From NCBI RefSeq assembly GCF_004795915.1, contig NZ_CP039253.1, forward strand, positions 3,038,001 through 3,102,000: DNA of 64,000 nt, read 5' to 3'. The stretch's first letter is position 1. Every line of letters begins with the position of its first letter. Under the pieces are notes generated by a model. That model ran no database searches, had not been told where the DNA came from, and saw nothing but the letters and a program-made list of their open reading frames with translations. The stretch comes from Rhodococcus sp. PAMC28707 (GTDB taxonomy: Bacteria; Actinomycetota; Actinomycetes; Mycobacteriales; Mycobacteriaceae). The translations under genes were made by a program, and so were the position numbers. This document shows positions 15,678 to 25,004 of the stretch, piece by piece.

Positions 15678-18134
15678 TCAGGACTTCGCCGCCTCACGCA
15701 CCCGAATAGCCCGGGCCAGGTGGTCCCGCTGTTCGATGACGAGCCTGCGAAGCGCCGCCGGCGCCCACTGGTGAGCAGCGAGCCACGCATCGGCGTCCTC
15801 GGTGCTCTGCTGCTGCGGGAACAATCCGATGACGAGCCTCCTGGCGATCTCGATACTTCGCCCGGCCCAGAGGTCCGCGATCATCTCGAAGTAACGAGCG
15901 TCGAAGGACGCCAACACATCACGTCGCCCACCGGCACGGAAACCGGACACCGTTGCGTCGACGGCGTCATTGGAGAGGTCGTCGGAATCCATCAATGCAG
16001 ACCACGCAGCCGACTTCGCTTCGGAAGTAGGTCGGGCCGAGATCGCAGCGCGATACGAATTGCGGCTGGAAGCCGATGCGTCCAAGGTCAATTCGGCATC
16101 GATCGCGTCCCTGTCTGCGCGGCCGCAGGCGCTGAGAGCCCGCATCAGCAGCCATCGCTGCTGTGGATCGAGGTCGAGGCCCTCGATGGGCAGGGTGCCG
16201 TCGAGTAGTCCGAAGATGTCCCCGGCCCTGGAATTGGAGTTCTGGGCCGCCGCGCCGACCGCGCGTAGCCACACCACTTGCCCATCGCTTCCGGCATCGG
16301 CCGACATCAGTTGAGACCAGCACGTGTCCAACCAGAGTCGATCAGTATCCTGACCGTCCGGAAGATAGTGATCGATCGCGTACTGGGCATTGGTGAGAAC
16401 AGCCTCCAGAATGCCGACCTTGCTCTCCGAGGGCGCGAACTGCGAAACCAGGTCCAAGAACTTCGTCGGTGCGAATTCTGCGTCCCGTGTCGCGTTCCAC
16501 AGTGCCGACCAGATCAATCCCCGAGCCAAGGGATCGACAAATCGGTCCAGTGAGTCGGCGATAGTGGCAAGGGACTTCGCGTCGAGTCGAATCTTGGCGT
16601 ATGTCAGGTCATCATCGTTGAGGAGAATCAATGCGGCACTGGGCAATTCGATGGGGGTACTCGCATCGACGATATCGATCTCGCGACGCTCCGTCCGAAC
16701 GAGATTACCGTCGGCATCCGCGTCGTACAGGCCGATGGCCAGGCGATGCGGGCGTGGATCTGTCTGCTCGACGCTTGTGCCGGTGTAGGAAAGCGTCGAT
16801 ACGCCGCTGGTCTTCAGCCAGGCGGTAGCCCAGCTGTCCAGGTTTCTCCCGGACGCGGCGGAGGCATGAGTCAGCAGATCTGCGAGTGTCGTGTTGCCGA
16901 AAGCGAACTCGGCGAAATACCTCCGCGAGGCCTCGAAGAAAGCCTCGTCTCCGACGTATGCTGCCAATTGTTTGAGCACGCTGGCGCCTTTGGCGTAGGT
17001 GATGCCGTCGAAGTTCAGTTTGGCAGCTTCGAGGTCGGTGATGTCGGCGACGATGGGGTGGGTCGTCGGGAGTTGGTCCTGCAGATACGCCCAGGCCTTA
17101 CGCCTGTTCGCGAAACTGACCCAGGCGTCGGTAAAACGCGTTGCGTCCGCGGACGCGAATGCGCCCATGAAGTCGGCGAAGGATTCTTTCAGCCACAGGT
17201 CGTCCCACCACTCCATGGTCACGAGATCGCCGAACCACATGTGTGCCATCTCGTGCAGAATCGTGTTGGCGCGAGCTTCGTGCTGGGCATCTGTTGCAGC
17301 GGAACGGAATACGTAGGACTCGGTGAAAGTGACCAAACCCGGATTCTCCATTGCACCGAGGTTGTACTCCGGAACGAAGATCTGATCGTATTTGCCGAAC
17401 GGATACGGGTATCGGAATTTGTCGTGGAAAAAGTCGAGCCCCCGACGAGTGATATCGAAGATGTCCTCGGGATCGAAGTAGTCAGCGAGAGAAGCTCTGC
17501 ACAGTGCACCGAGCTCCACGGTGAGATCGTCTCGGGTCCAGGATGATTCGGATCGGTAATAGGGACCTGCGGCGACGGCGGTGATGTATGTCGAAATAGG
17601 CAAGGTGGGGGCGAAGGTCACCGTATCTCCCGTGCGGATTCCAGTCCGGTTGGAGAGAACTTGCCAATTGGACGGCGCGGTGACCACAAAGGTGAACGGC
17701 GCCTTGATATCGGGCTGTTCGAAATTCGCGAACACGCGTCGTGCGTCGGCCGGTTCGAACTGGGTGTAGAGATATACCTCGTCGTCGACAGGGTCGACGA
17801 AACGGTGAAGACCCTCACCGGACCGGCTGTAGCGAGCCAACGCGTCGACGACGAGCGTGTTTCTCGAGGCCAAACCGACGAGTTGAATGCGTGCGCCGTC
17901 GTAGACCACGGGAATGTCGACGTCGTTGAGCCTGAGCGATTTTACTTCCGCGCCGATGAAGTCGATCCAGGTCGCCGGTGTGGACGCGTCGAACGAGATG
18001 GTGGTGCGAGAGGTGAACGTGTCGGCGTCGGCGTCGGTTGCGCCGAGTAGGCCCAGCTCGATCCGATACGAGACATCGGTGATGTGTCGCGAGCGACGGC
18101 GTGTCTCGGTACGGGTGAGGTTCGCAGTGTTCAC
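15678..18134 (-). CDS. pepN: Aminopeptidase N (M1 family metallopeptidase)
   Basis: This cytosolic zinc aminopeptidase of 818 residues removes N-terminal residues from peptides. The exopeptidase motif GAMEN precedes the zinc site HEMAH (His 294 and 298, Glu 295), with the third ligand Glu 317 in LKESFADF, the exact HExxH-x18-E spacing. An ERAP1-like C-terminal helical domain makes up the second half. GTG 18134 gives the usual N-terminus; no good Shine-Dalgarno is seen. It is divergent from the holin-like gene. Confidence 0.95.
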   Translation of the reverse strand: MNTANLTRTETRRRSRHITDVSYRIELGLLGATDADADTFTSRTTISFDASTPATWIDFIGAEVKSLRLNDVDIPVVYDGARIQLVGLASRNTLVVDALARYSRSGEGLHRFVDPVDDEVYLYTQFEPADARRVFANFEQPDIKAPFTFVVTAPSNWQVLSNRTGIRTGDTVTFAPTLPISTYITAVAAGPYYRSESSWTRDDLTVELGALCRASLADYFDPEDIFDITRRGLDFFHDKFRYPYPFGKYDQIFVPEYNLGAMENPGLVTFTESYVFRSAATDAQHEARANTILHEMAHMWFGDLVTMEWWDDLWLKESFADFMGAFASADATRFTDAWVSFANRRKAWAYLQDQLPTTHPIVADITDLEAAKLNFDGITYAKGASVLKQLAAYVGDEAFFEASRRYFAEFAFGNTTLADLLTHASAASGRNLDSWATAWLKTSGVSTLSYTGTSVEQTDPRPHRLAIGLYDADADGNLVRTERREIDIVDASTPIELPSAALILLNDDDLTYAKIRLDAKSLATIADSLDRFVDPLARGLIWSALWNATRDAEFAPTKFLDLVSQFAPSESKVGILEAVLTNAQYAIDHYLPDGQDTDRLWLDTCWSQLMSADAGSDGQVVWLRAVGAAAQNSNSRAGDIFGLLDGTLPIEGLDLDPQQRWLLMRALSACGRADRDAIDAELTLDASASSRNSYRAAISARPTSEAKSAAWSALMDSDDLSNDAVDATVSGFRAGGRRDVLASFDARYFEMIADLWAGRSIEIARRLVIGLFPQQQSTEDADAWLAAHQWAPAALRRLVIEQRDHLARAIRVREAAKS

Positions 18135-18209
18135 CTGTCGAGCGTAAGCCGCTCGATAGCGCTGCGGGTGGGCACACCCATCGACGCTGCGCAGCATAGT
18201 CTTGTGCGC

Positions 18210-18590
18210 ATGACATTTCTCGTACGGCTCGTTATCAACGCTCTCGCGATCTGGTTGGCTGCGCAGTGGGTCGGTGGCATCGAACTGGCGAGCTCAGGCC
18301 GTGGAACAGGATGGGATTTGATCGTCCTGGCGGGCATTGCCGCGGTCTTCACCATCGTCAATGCGTTCATCAAGCCGATGGTGAAACTGCTGTCGCTTCC
18401 CCTGGTCATTCTGACGCTCGGAGTGTTCACCCTCGTCATCAACGCGCTGATGCTGCTCCTCACCGCTTGGATTTCCTCGGTGACCGATTACGGCTTGGCG
18501 ATTGCCGGCTTCGGTGCAGCATTCTGGGGCGCACTCATCATTTCGATCGTCAATTTCCTGCTCGGCGCGTTCGTGCCCGAGAACCGCTGA
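18210..18590 (+). CDS. Phage holin family (DUF360-like) membrane protein
   Basis: The protein has 126 residues and four hydrophobic helices. It has the family pattern LVNAL/WL near the N-terminus and the central block VNAFIKPMVKLLSLPLVILTLG, typical of the widespread bacterial phage-holin-IV-like family. No phage genes are nearby, so it is a chromosomal membrane protein, not a lysis holin. The start is ATG 18210. Its stop is 4 bases from the convergent menA stop. Confidence 0.85.
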   Translation: MTFLVRLVINALAIWLAAQWVGGIELASSGRGTGWDLIVLAGIAAVFTIVNAFIKPMVKLLSLPLVILTLGVFTLVINALMLLLTAWISSVTDYGLAIAGFGAAFWGALIISIVNFLLGAFVPENR

Positions 18591-18594
18591 CGGT

Positions 18595-19482
18595 CTACGC
18601 CAATGCCAATGCGGCTCCGGTCGTCAAGCCCCACACCAGCATCGCCAGACCGGAGTCGCGAAGCGCCGGGATGAGTGCGAATCCCGTCGCACCCGTACGT
18701 ACCGGCGTGTTTGCGCGTGCTGCCAGCGGCAACGCGAGCAGTGCGAGCAACGCCCACGGTGTACGCGCGACGAGCGCGACCGTCACCGCAAACGGAACGA
18801 TCATCAGTGCGAGGTGGAGCAGGCGGGTGCGGGTGTCACCCAGTCGCACAGCGAGGGTGTGTTTTCCGGAGTCCGGATCGGTGTCGATGTCACGAAGGTT
18901 GTTGGCGACGAGCACAGCGCTCGAGAAAGATCCGACTGCGACGGCCGCGACCGCGCCAACCCAGTCGACCCGACCCGCCTGCACGAACTGGGTGCCGAGA
19001 ACCGCAACGAGGCCGAAGAATACGAAGACCGCTACCTCACCCAAACCGCTGTATCCGTAGGGCTTCTTGCCGCCGGTGTAGAACCACGCACCCGCGATAC
19101 AGACAACGCCGACGAGGATGAGCCACCACGCGCTGGTCGCCGCCAACGCGATCCCGGCAACTCCGCCCACTACGAAACATCCGACAGCAGCAGCCTTGAC
19201 GGAACCGGGCGAGGCGACCTTCGACCCGACGAGCCGGAGCGGGCCGACGCGTTCGTCGTCGGTTCCACGGATGCCGTCGGAGTAGTCGTTGGCGTAGTTG
19301 ACACCGATGATGAGCGCCAGCGATACGAGGAGCGCGAGCAGCGCCTTCCACCACACTGCGTCACCGAGTGACGCCGCTGCACCTGTTCCGACGAGAACGG
19401 GCGCAATAGCGTTGGGCAACGTGCGCGGGCGTGCGCCTTCGATCCATTGAGCAGTGGTGGCCATGCTGTGATCTTTGCGCAT
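18595..19482 (-). CDS. menA: 1,4-dihydroxy-2-naphthoate polyprenyltransferase
   Basis: MenA is an integral membrane prenyltransferase that joins DHNA to the polyprenyl tail to give demethylmenaquinone. It has about nine hydrophobic helices. Two Asp-rich substrate motifs of the UbiA family are visible: NYANDYSDG (about residues 63-71) and [13 protein letters not shown] 19482 is used (GGAGG just upstream, short spacing); ATG 19464 is an alternative. Tail synthesis and the next step, menG, are encoded about 32-34 kb downstream. Confidence 0.95.
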   Translation of the reverse strand: MRKDHSMATTAQWIEGARPRTLPNAIAPVLVGTGAAASLGDAVWWKALLALLVSLALIIGVNYANDYSDGIRGTDDERVGPLRLVGSKVASPGSVKAAAVGCFVVGGVAGIALAATSAWWLILVGVVCIAGAWFYTGGKKPYGYSGLGEVAVFVFFGLVAVLGTQFVQAGRVDWVGAVAAVAVGSFSSAVLVANNLRDIDTDPDSGKHTLAVRLGDTRTRLLHLALMIVPFAVTVALVARTPWALLALLALPLAARANTPVRTGATGFALIPALRDSGLAMLVWGLTTGAALALA

Positions 19483-19526
19483 CGCCTCCGTAGATGCCCT
19501 CGGAGGGCCGAGTAGCAGGGCCAGAA

Positions 19527-19850
19527 TCAGGGAAGAGGCAGACGAGGCAAGTCGGGCAGCTGAAATTTGGGGAGCTGAAGCGGCGGCAGCTGGAACTGCC
19601 GCGGAGGGGGCGGGGCGGGTGGGGCTTCGGTGTTCGCATCGGTGCTGCGCTCAGGCACGTACCGAGTTTCGGTGGTCGAAGCAACAGGCGGCGCAGTCGT
19701 CGTGACGGGCGCCGCATCCGCCGTCGGGACCACGACCGTGGTGGTTACCGCTGCCTTCGGCAAGGGCGGCGTGGTGGCCTCGGCGGTAGGTTTCTCGACG
19801 GCGGTGTCCTGGGTTCCGGTCAGCGACGGTTCCCCCCGGCGCCGGGCCAC
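19527..19850 (-). CDS. Proline/threonine-rich extracytoplasmic tail, probably the C-terminus of the Hsp70-like protein
   Basis: The frame encodes a low-complexity segment rich in Pro, Thr, Ala and Val, with PPAPPPPRQ followed by repeated LP units ([16 protein letters not shown]). It opens within the 3' end of the Hsp70-like gene, in another frame, right at a run of six G (plus-strand C at 19832-19837). One extra G there would fuse it directly after the membrane helix of that protein. As a free-standing gene it has no ribosome site or signal. I read it as the detached C-terminus. Confidence 0.5.
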   Translation of the reverse strand: MARRRGEPSLTGTQDTAVEKPTAEATTPPLPKAAVTTTVVVPTADAAPVTTTAPPVASTTETRYVPERSTDANTEAPPAPPPPRQFQLPPLQLPKFQLPDLPRLPLP

Positions 19851-20797
19851 AGCATCCAGGTGAAGAAGCTCAATGCGGCGAGGGTCGGAAGTCCGAACCG
19901 TACGAGCGGGGTCAACAGTGATGTGACGCTCCAGCGTGAGGCTCCGGATTCGGCTGTCTGCTCCTGGTCCACTCGGACTGCGTACAGCGCTGCACCGCGA
20001 GCACTGATCAACTCCGGATCGACGGGTACGACAACGGGAATCCGGAGATATCGCTCCAGTACCTCTTTCAGCAGGGGGATTCTCGCGCCGCCACCGACCG
20101 CGACCACCACCTCGGGCGGAATCTCGGACATCTCGGCGAGATCGCGGAGGGCGGTCGCCGAGTGCTCGGCCGCTCGCATGATCTGCAGTTCGAACATGTG
20201 ACGATCCAGCAGTCGAAATGCGCCGTCCGAAGTCTGCGTCGCCTCGTGCATGGACAGCGCTTCCTTGATCTCACAACTGAATTCCAACAGAGCGTGTTCT
20301 TCGGATTCGGTGCGTGGTATCGCAAGAATGTCGAGGGTCAGGAGGTGATCCCGCACAGCGCGATCGAGGACTTCGCCGCTCATCTCGGATGTTCGAGTCG
20401 CGGCGTAGACTGTCCCGCTGTCGATATCTGCGACAGTCATCTCGAGACCAGTCGCCCCGAGGTCGTAAAGCACGACGGTGCGATACCGGAATTCGGGGTC
20501 CACTCTCAGCTGTTCGAGAGTGCCCGCAACCTCCGAGATCACGCGTACCTCCGACACATACTCCTCGACCAGCGCCGCCTTCAACGCGGCACTGTAGCCA
20601 GGGTCGGGGAAGGCGACGCCGAGAGAATGCGGGGCGTCCGACCGATCGACGACGACCCGGATGGCGTGCGCGACGTCCTCGGCATCGGGCGTCGGACCGG
20701 CAGTCGGGAACCATTCGGTGGAGAACGACCGGCCGTCGACTGTGCGAACTGCTCGAATGCCACTGACACCCATCGATATGCCGACTGCTGAATCCAT
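19820..20797 (-). CDS. Hsp70-like actin-fold ATPase with C-terminal membrane helix
   Basis: The 325 residues begin SAVGISMGVSGIRAVR (phosphate-1-like loop). LYDLGATGLEMTV (phosphate-2) and VVAVGGGARIPLLKEVLERYL (adenosine motif) follow, which is the nucleotide-binding fold of Hsp70/DnaK. There is no substrate-binding domain. A membrane helix ([15 protein letters not shown]) closes the protein, which stops a few residues later. Actinobacterial relatives usually continue into an extracellular proline-rich tail, and such a tail is encoded in another frame immediately downstream. Divergent from the SARP-like regulator gene. Confidence 0.75.
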   Translation of the reverse strand: MDSAVGISMGVSGIRAVRTVDGRSFSTEWFPTAGPTPDAEDVAHAIRVVVDRSDAPHSLGVAFPDPGYSAALKAALVEEYVSEVRVISEVAGTLEQLRVDPEFRYRTVVLYDLGATGLEMTVADIDSGTVYAATRTSEMSGEVLDRAVRDHLLTLDILAIPRTESEEHALLEFSCEIKEALSMHEATQTSDGAFRLLDRHMFELQIMRAAEHSATALRDLAEMSEIPPEVVVAVGGGARIPLLKEVLERYLRIPVVVPVDPELISARGAALYAVRVDQEQTAESGASRWSVTSLLTPLVRFGLPTLAALSFFTWMLWPGAGGNRR

Positions 20798-20946
20798 CGC
20801 TCTCGTGGCTTCCCTTCCCTCGTCGGCGGCGACACGTGCGGAACTTACGCATGATCCTATCGTGTAAAGGTCGGTTTTCCGATCGATAACAGACCAGAAG
20901 ACGCTTTTCGGGGAACGAAGTATCAGCTCATCTATGATGTCGATCA
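20798..20946. promoter_or_regulatory. Divergent promoter region, Hsp70-like gene / SARP-like regulator
   Basis: This gap of 149 bp contains the 5' regions of both genes. It is more AT-rich than its surroundings around 20855-20945. No defined operator is recognised. Confidence 0.35.
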
Positions 20947-23900
20947 GTGCGCACCGGGGCCCCTGAACTCGAAGTAGACACCCCCACCGATCGGATCGAG
21001 GTGGGGGTACTCGGTGTTGTTTACATGCGCGTCGGCGGCGACTTCGTCCATATTCCCGGTATGCGAGCGCGGGCGTTGCTTGCCGCCCTGGCAACCTCGC
21101 CCGGCCGAAGCCGAAGCACTTCGGCGTTGATCGACGACATCTGGCCCGATGCGCCACCTCGCTCGCCGAAGAACGCGCTGCAAACACAGGTGTCGAGGTT
21201 GCGTACGGCTCTGCCACCGGGCACCGTCGAGATTGGCCCTGCTGGATATCGCCTGTTGATCGAACCCGAACAACTCGACCTCACCAGCGCAGAGATCGGG
21301 GTTGCCGCAGCCGAAGGTGAACTCGCGCGAGGCAACTTCGACTCGGCGCTCGACGTCGCATCGAGGGCTCTGGAGTTGTGGAGGGGAGAGCCCGGGGAAG
21401 ATCTTCCCGCCGGATCGCTCGCCGACGATCTGCGAGGGCGCGCCACCGCCGCGTCCTTTTCGCTCGACGCAGTCAGAATCGAGGCGCTGCTCGGACTCGG
21501 GAACATCGAGCAGGCATTGCCGTACGCAAAAGCGGCAGTTCTGCGCGATCGACTCGACGAACGATTCGTCACCTATCTGATGCTGTGCCTGGACGGGCTC
21601 GGTCGCACCAACGAAGCTTTGGAAGTATTCGCCCGGCTGAAACAATCTCTCGCCGAACGTCTGGGGACAGACCCTTCGCCCGAACTCGTGAACCTCAACG
21701 CCGAGCTCCTCAGACCGAAGGCGCAGGAGTTGCCACGCTCGATCGGCCTTAGAATCCCGCCGAACGAGTTGATCGGCCGCGAACAGGATATCGCAGCGAT
21801 CGAAGCGTCGATGAAGAATTCGCGCGTCACGACGATCCTTGGGCCCGGCGGCAGTGGAAAGACCCGAATCGCACATGAGTTGGGTATGCGGGCATCTGTT
21901 TCACAGCCCGTGGCCTTCGTCGAACTTGCATCGCTGCATCGAAGCGAAGACGTCGCGGCGGCGATAATTGCCACCCTCGGATTAAGTGAATCGGAGTTGA
22001 GCATTCGCAAGCTCGGTATGGTTCGGGTCCACACGTCCCTCGAACGACTCCGCGAGGCACTCTCAGCGAGACCGAGCGTTCTGATTCTGGACAACTGTGA
22101 ACACGTGATCGACGACGTCGCGTCGGTGGTCGACGAGTTGGTTTCCGCCAGTAGATATCTCACAGTTCTCACCACATCGCGGACGCCGCTTCGCATCTCA
22201 GCCGAGTCGATGTTTCCGTTGCCGTCGCTTCGAGTTCTCGGTTTGCAAGCGCCCGCCACCGTGCTCTTCGGCGTGCGTGCGCGCGCTGTACGGTCGTCGG
22301 CGGTGCTCGAGGCTTCGGAGGTTGAAAAATTGTGTCGAACGCTCGACGGTCTGCCGCTGGCAATCGAATTGGCTGCGGCGCGAGTTCGGACGATGAGTGT
22401 TACCGAGATAATCAGTCGACTCGAACACCGATTCACGCTTCTCCGCACGAGCGATCGAACTCGACCCGAGCGCCATCGGACATTGCACGCAGTGATCGAC
22501 TGGAGTTGGAACCTACTGGACATCGAGATGCGATCCGCCTTGTGCAGGCTATGTCGTTTTCCAGCCGGGTTCACCTTCGACGCGGCTCGATCGGTAGCGG
22601 AGTGGGGTGAGGTGACCGACATCGATGCTGCCCTCACTGGACTGGTCGACCAGTCGTTGCTTACCGTGACCGAACGACATGGCATCGTGCGGTACCACAT
22701 GCTGGAGACCGTCCGCGAATATGCTGAGCAGCAGTCCGATTCAGAGGAAAAGGCAGCTCTGACCCAACGAATGTCGAAGTGGGGCCTGCTTCTCGCCGAG
22801 GCCGCGGCGGATAAATATCGAGCAGGTCGACAGGTCGAACTCGTTGTCGAATTGGAAGACGAACACGACAACCTGCTTGCTGTACTCAGAGAGGCCGCGG
22901 AGCGAAGGGAATGGGGCCACTTCTATTCCATCCTGGCGGTCTTCGTCTTGCTGTGGGCGCTTCGCGGTTCGCATTCGGAAGTGTTGAAGTGGGCTCCCGA
23001 TTTGCTCGATGCCGAGCGTGACGGGCCGGCACTGGACTGGGTGTCGGCCGATGCAATGGTCTTGGCACACGTCGTGATTCTGGGGCACCTCGCCCACAGC
23101 AGCGACCAGCGTGATGTTGCGCGAGTCCGGTTGCGTTTGCGTCGAGTGTTGCATCGCCGAACCGAGATCGAGCCTGGTCTACGGTTGATAGCCGAGCTTT
23201 TGACAGGCCGCTTCGACGGCCGTGGCCTCGCTCGGCAGTTGGCCGAAAGTACACGCGCTTCGCATGCATCGGAGCGTAATGCGGCATTTTTGTTGCGAGC
23301 CGGCTTGTACGAGAACTCGGGATATCTGTATCCCGCAGCGAAAGATGCACTCGCGGCGCGGGAGATTGCTCTCGCCCGCAATGACGCGATAAGTGCCGCC
23401 TCGGCGTCGCAATTTCTCGGCAGCATCTACGGGCAATCCGGGCAATCGAATTCAGCTATCGAATTCTATGAAGAGGCCGCCGACATGCTGTGGAATCTCC
23501 ACTCTTTCGAGGAGAGCATACAAACCCGCGGCTTTCTGGGTGGTGCACTGATTTCTGCCGGCAGAATCGACGAGGGCCGGGCACTGCTCGATGACCTTGA
23601 CGGAGTCCAGATCGATGTCGAGAGTCGGGGTGGGCGTGAGCCAGGTTCCCGTGACCCGTATCTTTCCGCACTCATCGCATCGCGCGCCGAAGCCGATCTC
23701 GCACAGGGGCATGTCGATTCAGGGCTGGCGCTGTTTCGCCGGGTCGTCGGGCTGTCCGGATTCAGCTCTGAAGGTATGGGAGATTCGTATCTGACTATGC
23801 AAGCCAGTGCATCGGTGTCGGCCCACGTGTTGTTCGGACGTCACGGTGAGGTCGCCGACTCCGTCGATGTGCTTCGGGCAATGGTCACTGCTCGTATGGG

Positions 23901-24180
23901 GCCCGGGGGGATCCGGGACCTGCCGCAGATCGGCGCGGTGGCATGTGCGGTGGGCTCGTACGACGTGCAGTCCGGTCGCGACCCAGGGCCCGGTCTGACT
24001 CTCATTGCGCTGTCGGTCAAAGCTTTTGCACGCCAAGATTTTCCATCGATGCGGCCGCAGCGTCACTTGGACGCCGCGGCAGCAGTACTCGGTGCTGCCA
24101 CGGTGGAGGCAGAGGCTGCCCGCGTCGCGCATACGACGCGGGCGGGCGCACTCCGTGCGATTCTCGACCTTCTTTGTTAG
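20947..24180 (+). CDS. Large SARP/AfsR-type transcriptional regulator with NTPase domain
   Basis: The protein has 1077 residues. Domains in order: OmpR-like winged HTH (about 15-95, with LIDDIWPDAPPRSPKNALQT); bacterial transcriptional activator helical domain (about 100-245); a STAND-type NTPase with Walker A GPGGSGKTR (about 297-305) and Walker B SVLILDNCEHV (about 377), then GLPLAIELAAARVR; and a long helical C-terminal region of TPR/sensor type. Such proteins activate nearby biosynthetic or export genes on a nucleotide-gated signal. The start is GTG 20947. It converges on the ABC genes, its TAG overlapping the permease stop by three bases. Confidence 0.88.
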   Translation: MRTGAPELEVDTPTDRIEVGVLGVVYMRVGGDFVHIPGMRARALLAALATSPGRSRSTSALIDDIWPDAPPRSPKNALQTQVSRLRTALPPGTVEIGPAGYRLLIEPEQLDLTSAEIGVAAAEGELARGNFDSALDVASRALELWRGEPGEDLPAGSLADDLRGRATAASFSLDAVRIEALLGLGNIEQALPYAKAAVLRDRLDERFVTYLMLCLDGLGRTNEALEVFARLKQSLAERLGTDPSPELVNLNAELLRPKAQELPRSIGLRIPPNELIGREQDIAAIEASMKNSRVTTILGPGGSGKTRIAHELGMRASVSQPVAFVELASLHRSEDVAAAIIATLGLSESELSIRKLGMVRVHTSLERLREALSARPSVLILDNCEHVIDDVASVVDELVSASRYLTVLTTSRTPLRISAESMFPLPSLRVLGLQAPATVLFGVRARAVRSSAVLEASEVEKLCRTLDGLPLAIELAAARVRTMSVTEIISRLEHRFTLLRTSDRTRPERHRTLHAVIDWSWNLLDIEMRSALCRLCRFPAGFTFDAARSVAEWGEVTDIDAALTGLVDQSLLTVTERHGIVRYHMLETVREYAEQQSDSEEKAALTQRMSKWGLLLAEAAADKYRAGRQVELVVELEDEHDNLLAVLREAAERREWGHFYSILAVFVLLWALRGSHSEVLKWAPDLLDAERDGPALDWVSADAMVLAHVVILGHLAHSSDQRDVARVRLRLRRVLHRRTEIEPGLRLIAELLTGRFDGRGLARQLAESTRASHASERNAAFLLRAGLYENSGYLYPAAKDALAAREIALARNDAISAASASQFLGSIYGQSGQSNSAIEFYEEAADMLWNLHSFEESIQTRGFLGGALISAGRIDEGRALLDDLDGVQIDVESRGGREPGSRDPYLSALIASRAEADLAQGHVDSGLALFRRVVGLSGFSSEGMGDSYLTMQASASVSAHVLFGRHGEVADSVDVLRAMVTARMGPGGIRDLPQIGAVACAVGSYDVQSGRDPGPGLTLIALSVKAFARQDFPSMRPQRHLDAAAAVLGAATVEAEAARVAHTTRAGALRAILDLLC

Positions 24181-25004
24181 GCCTTGCGCATATATGTCTT
24201 GACCGTCAGTGGTGCCATGATTGCGACGATCACCACGGCGCCGAGGACGGCCCAGACCACTGGCATTCCTGCATGACCGGTGTTGGCAAGGTCGCGCACT
24301 GCAGTGACCAGGTGTGAGACGGGATTGACGCCGACGAACTGCTGTAGCCAGCCCGGCATCGTGTCCACCGGGACGAATGCGTTGGACAGGAATGTCAATG
24401 GGAAGAGAATGAGCATCGAGACTCCCTGTACCGACGACGCCTTGTTCATCAAGACCCCCATCAGTGCGAAGATCCAGCTGATCGCCCACGCGCAGAAGAT
24501 GACCAGGCCGCCTGCTGCGAGAACACCGAGCGCTCCACCGTCGGGACGGTACCCCATGGCGAACCCTGTCGAGAAGGTGATGACAGTCGCGATGGCGTAG
24601 CGAACTACGTCAGCGAGCAACGCTCCGGCCAATGGCGAGATACGTGCTATCGGAAGTGATTTGAAACGATCGAACACACCCTTGTCCATATCTTCGCGCA
24701 ACTGGGTGCCAGTCACGATGGACGTGGTGATCACCGTTTGAGCCAGGATCCCGGGAATGATGACAGGGAGATAGCTCGCCACGTCACCGCTGACCGCGCC
24801 GCCGAAGATGTAAGTGAACATCAGGGTGAAGATAATGGGCTGCAATACGACGTCGAACAGTTGTTCCGGGTTGTGCTTGATCTTGAGCAGTCCGCGGTAA
24901 CCCATCGTCATCGAGTTTGCTACCGACTGGGAAAGTGATATTCGGTGCAGTGGTTGCTCGGTACCGAACGATGCATGGGTGGGGGACTCGATTGTGGTTG
25001 TCAT
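24177..25004 (-). CDS. ABC-2 type exporter permease, DrrB-like
   Basis: The protein has 275 residues and six hydrophobic segments. The N-terminal PIIFTLMFTYIFGG and central block QLREDMDKGVFDRFKSLPIAR are signatures of DrrB/ABC-2 permeases exporting hydrophobic compounds. The ATG overlaps the ATPase stop (ATGA), so the two are co-translated. The likely role is efflux of a drug, lipid or metabolite; the substrate is unknown. Confidence 0.9.
   Translation of the reverse strand: MTTTIESPTHASFGTEQPLHRISLSQSVANSMTMGYRGLLKIKHNPEQLFDVVLQPIIFTLMFTYIFGGAVSGDVASYLPVIIPGILAQTVITTSIVTGTQLREDMDKGVFDRFKSLPIARISPLAGALLADVVRYAIATVITFSTGFAMGYRPDGGALGVLAAGGLVIFCAWAISWIFALMGVLMNKASSVQGVSMLILFPLTFLSNAFVPVDTMPGWLQQFVGVNPVSHLVTAVRDLANTGHAGMPVVWAVLGAVVIVAIMAPLTVKTYMRKA

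Noticed and set aside
18210-18590. Holin as a prophage remnant
   Set aside because: The phage-holin-family name is historical. The gene is a common chromosomal membrane protein between pepN and menA.
21573-22871. Ser/Arg-rich 432-residue frame antisense to the SARP-like gene
   Set aside because: Low-complexity shadow; the plus-strand protein has clear domains.
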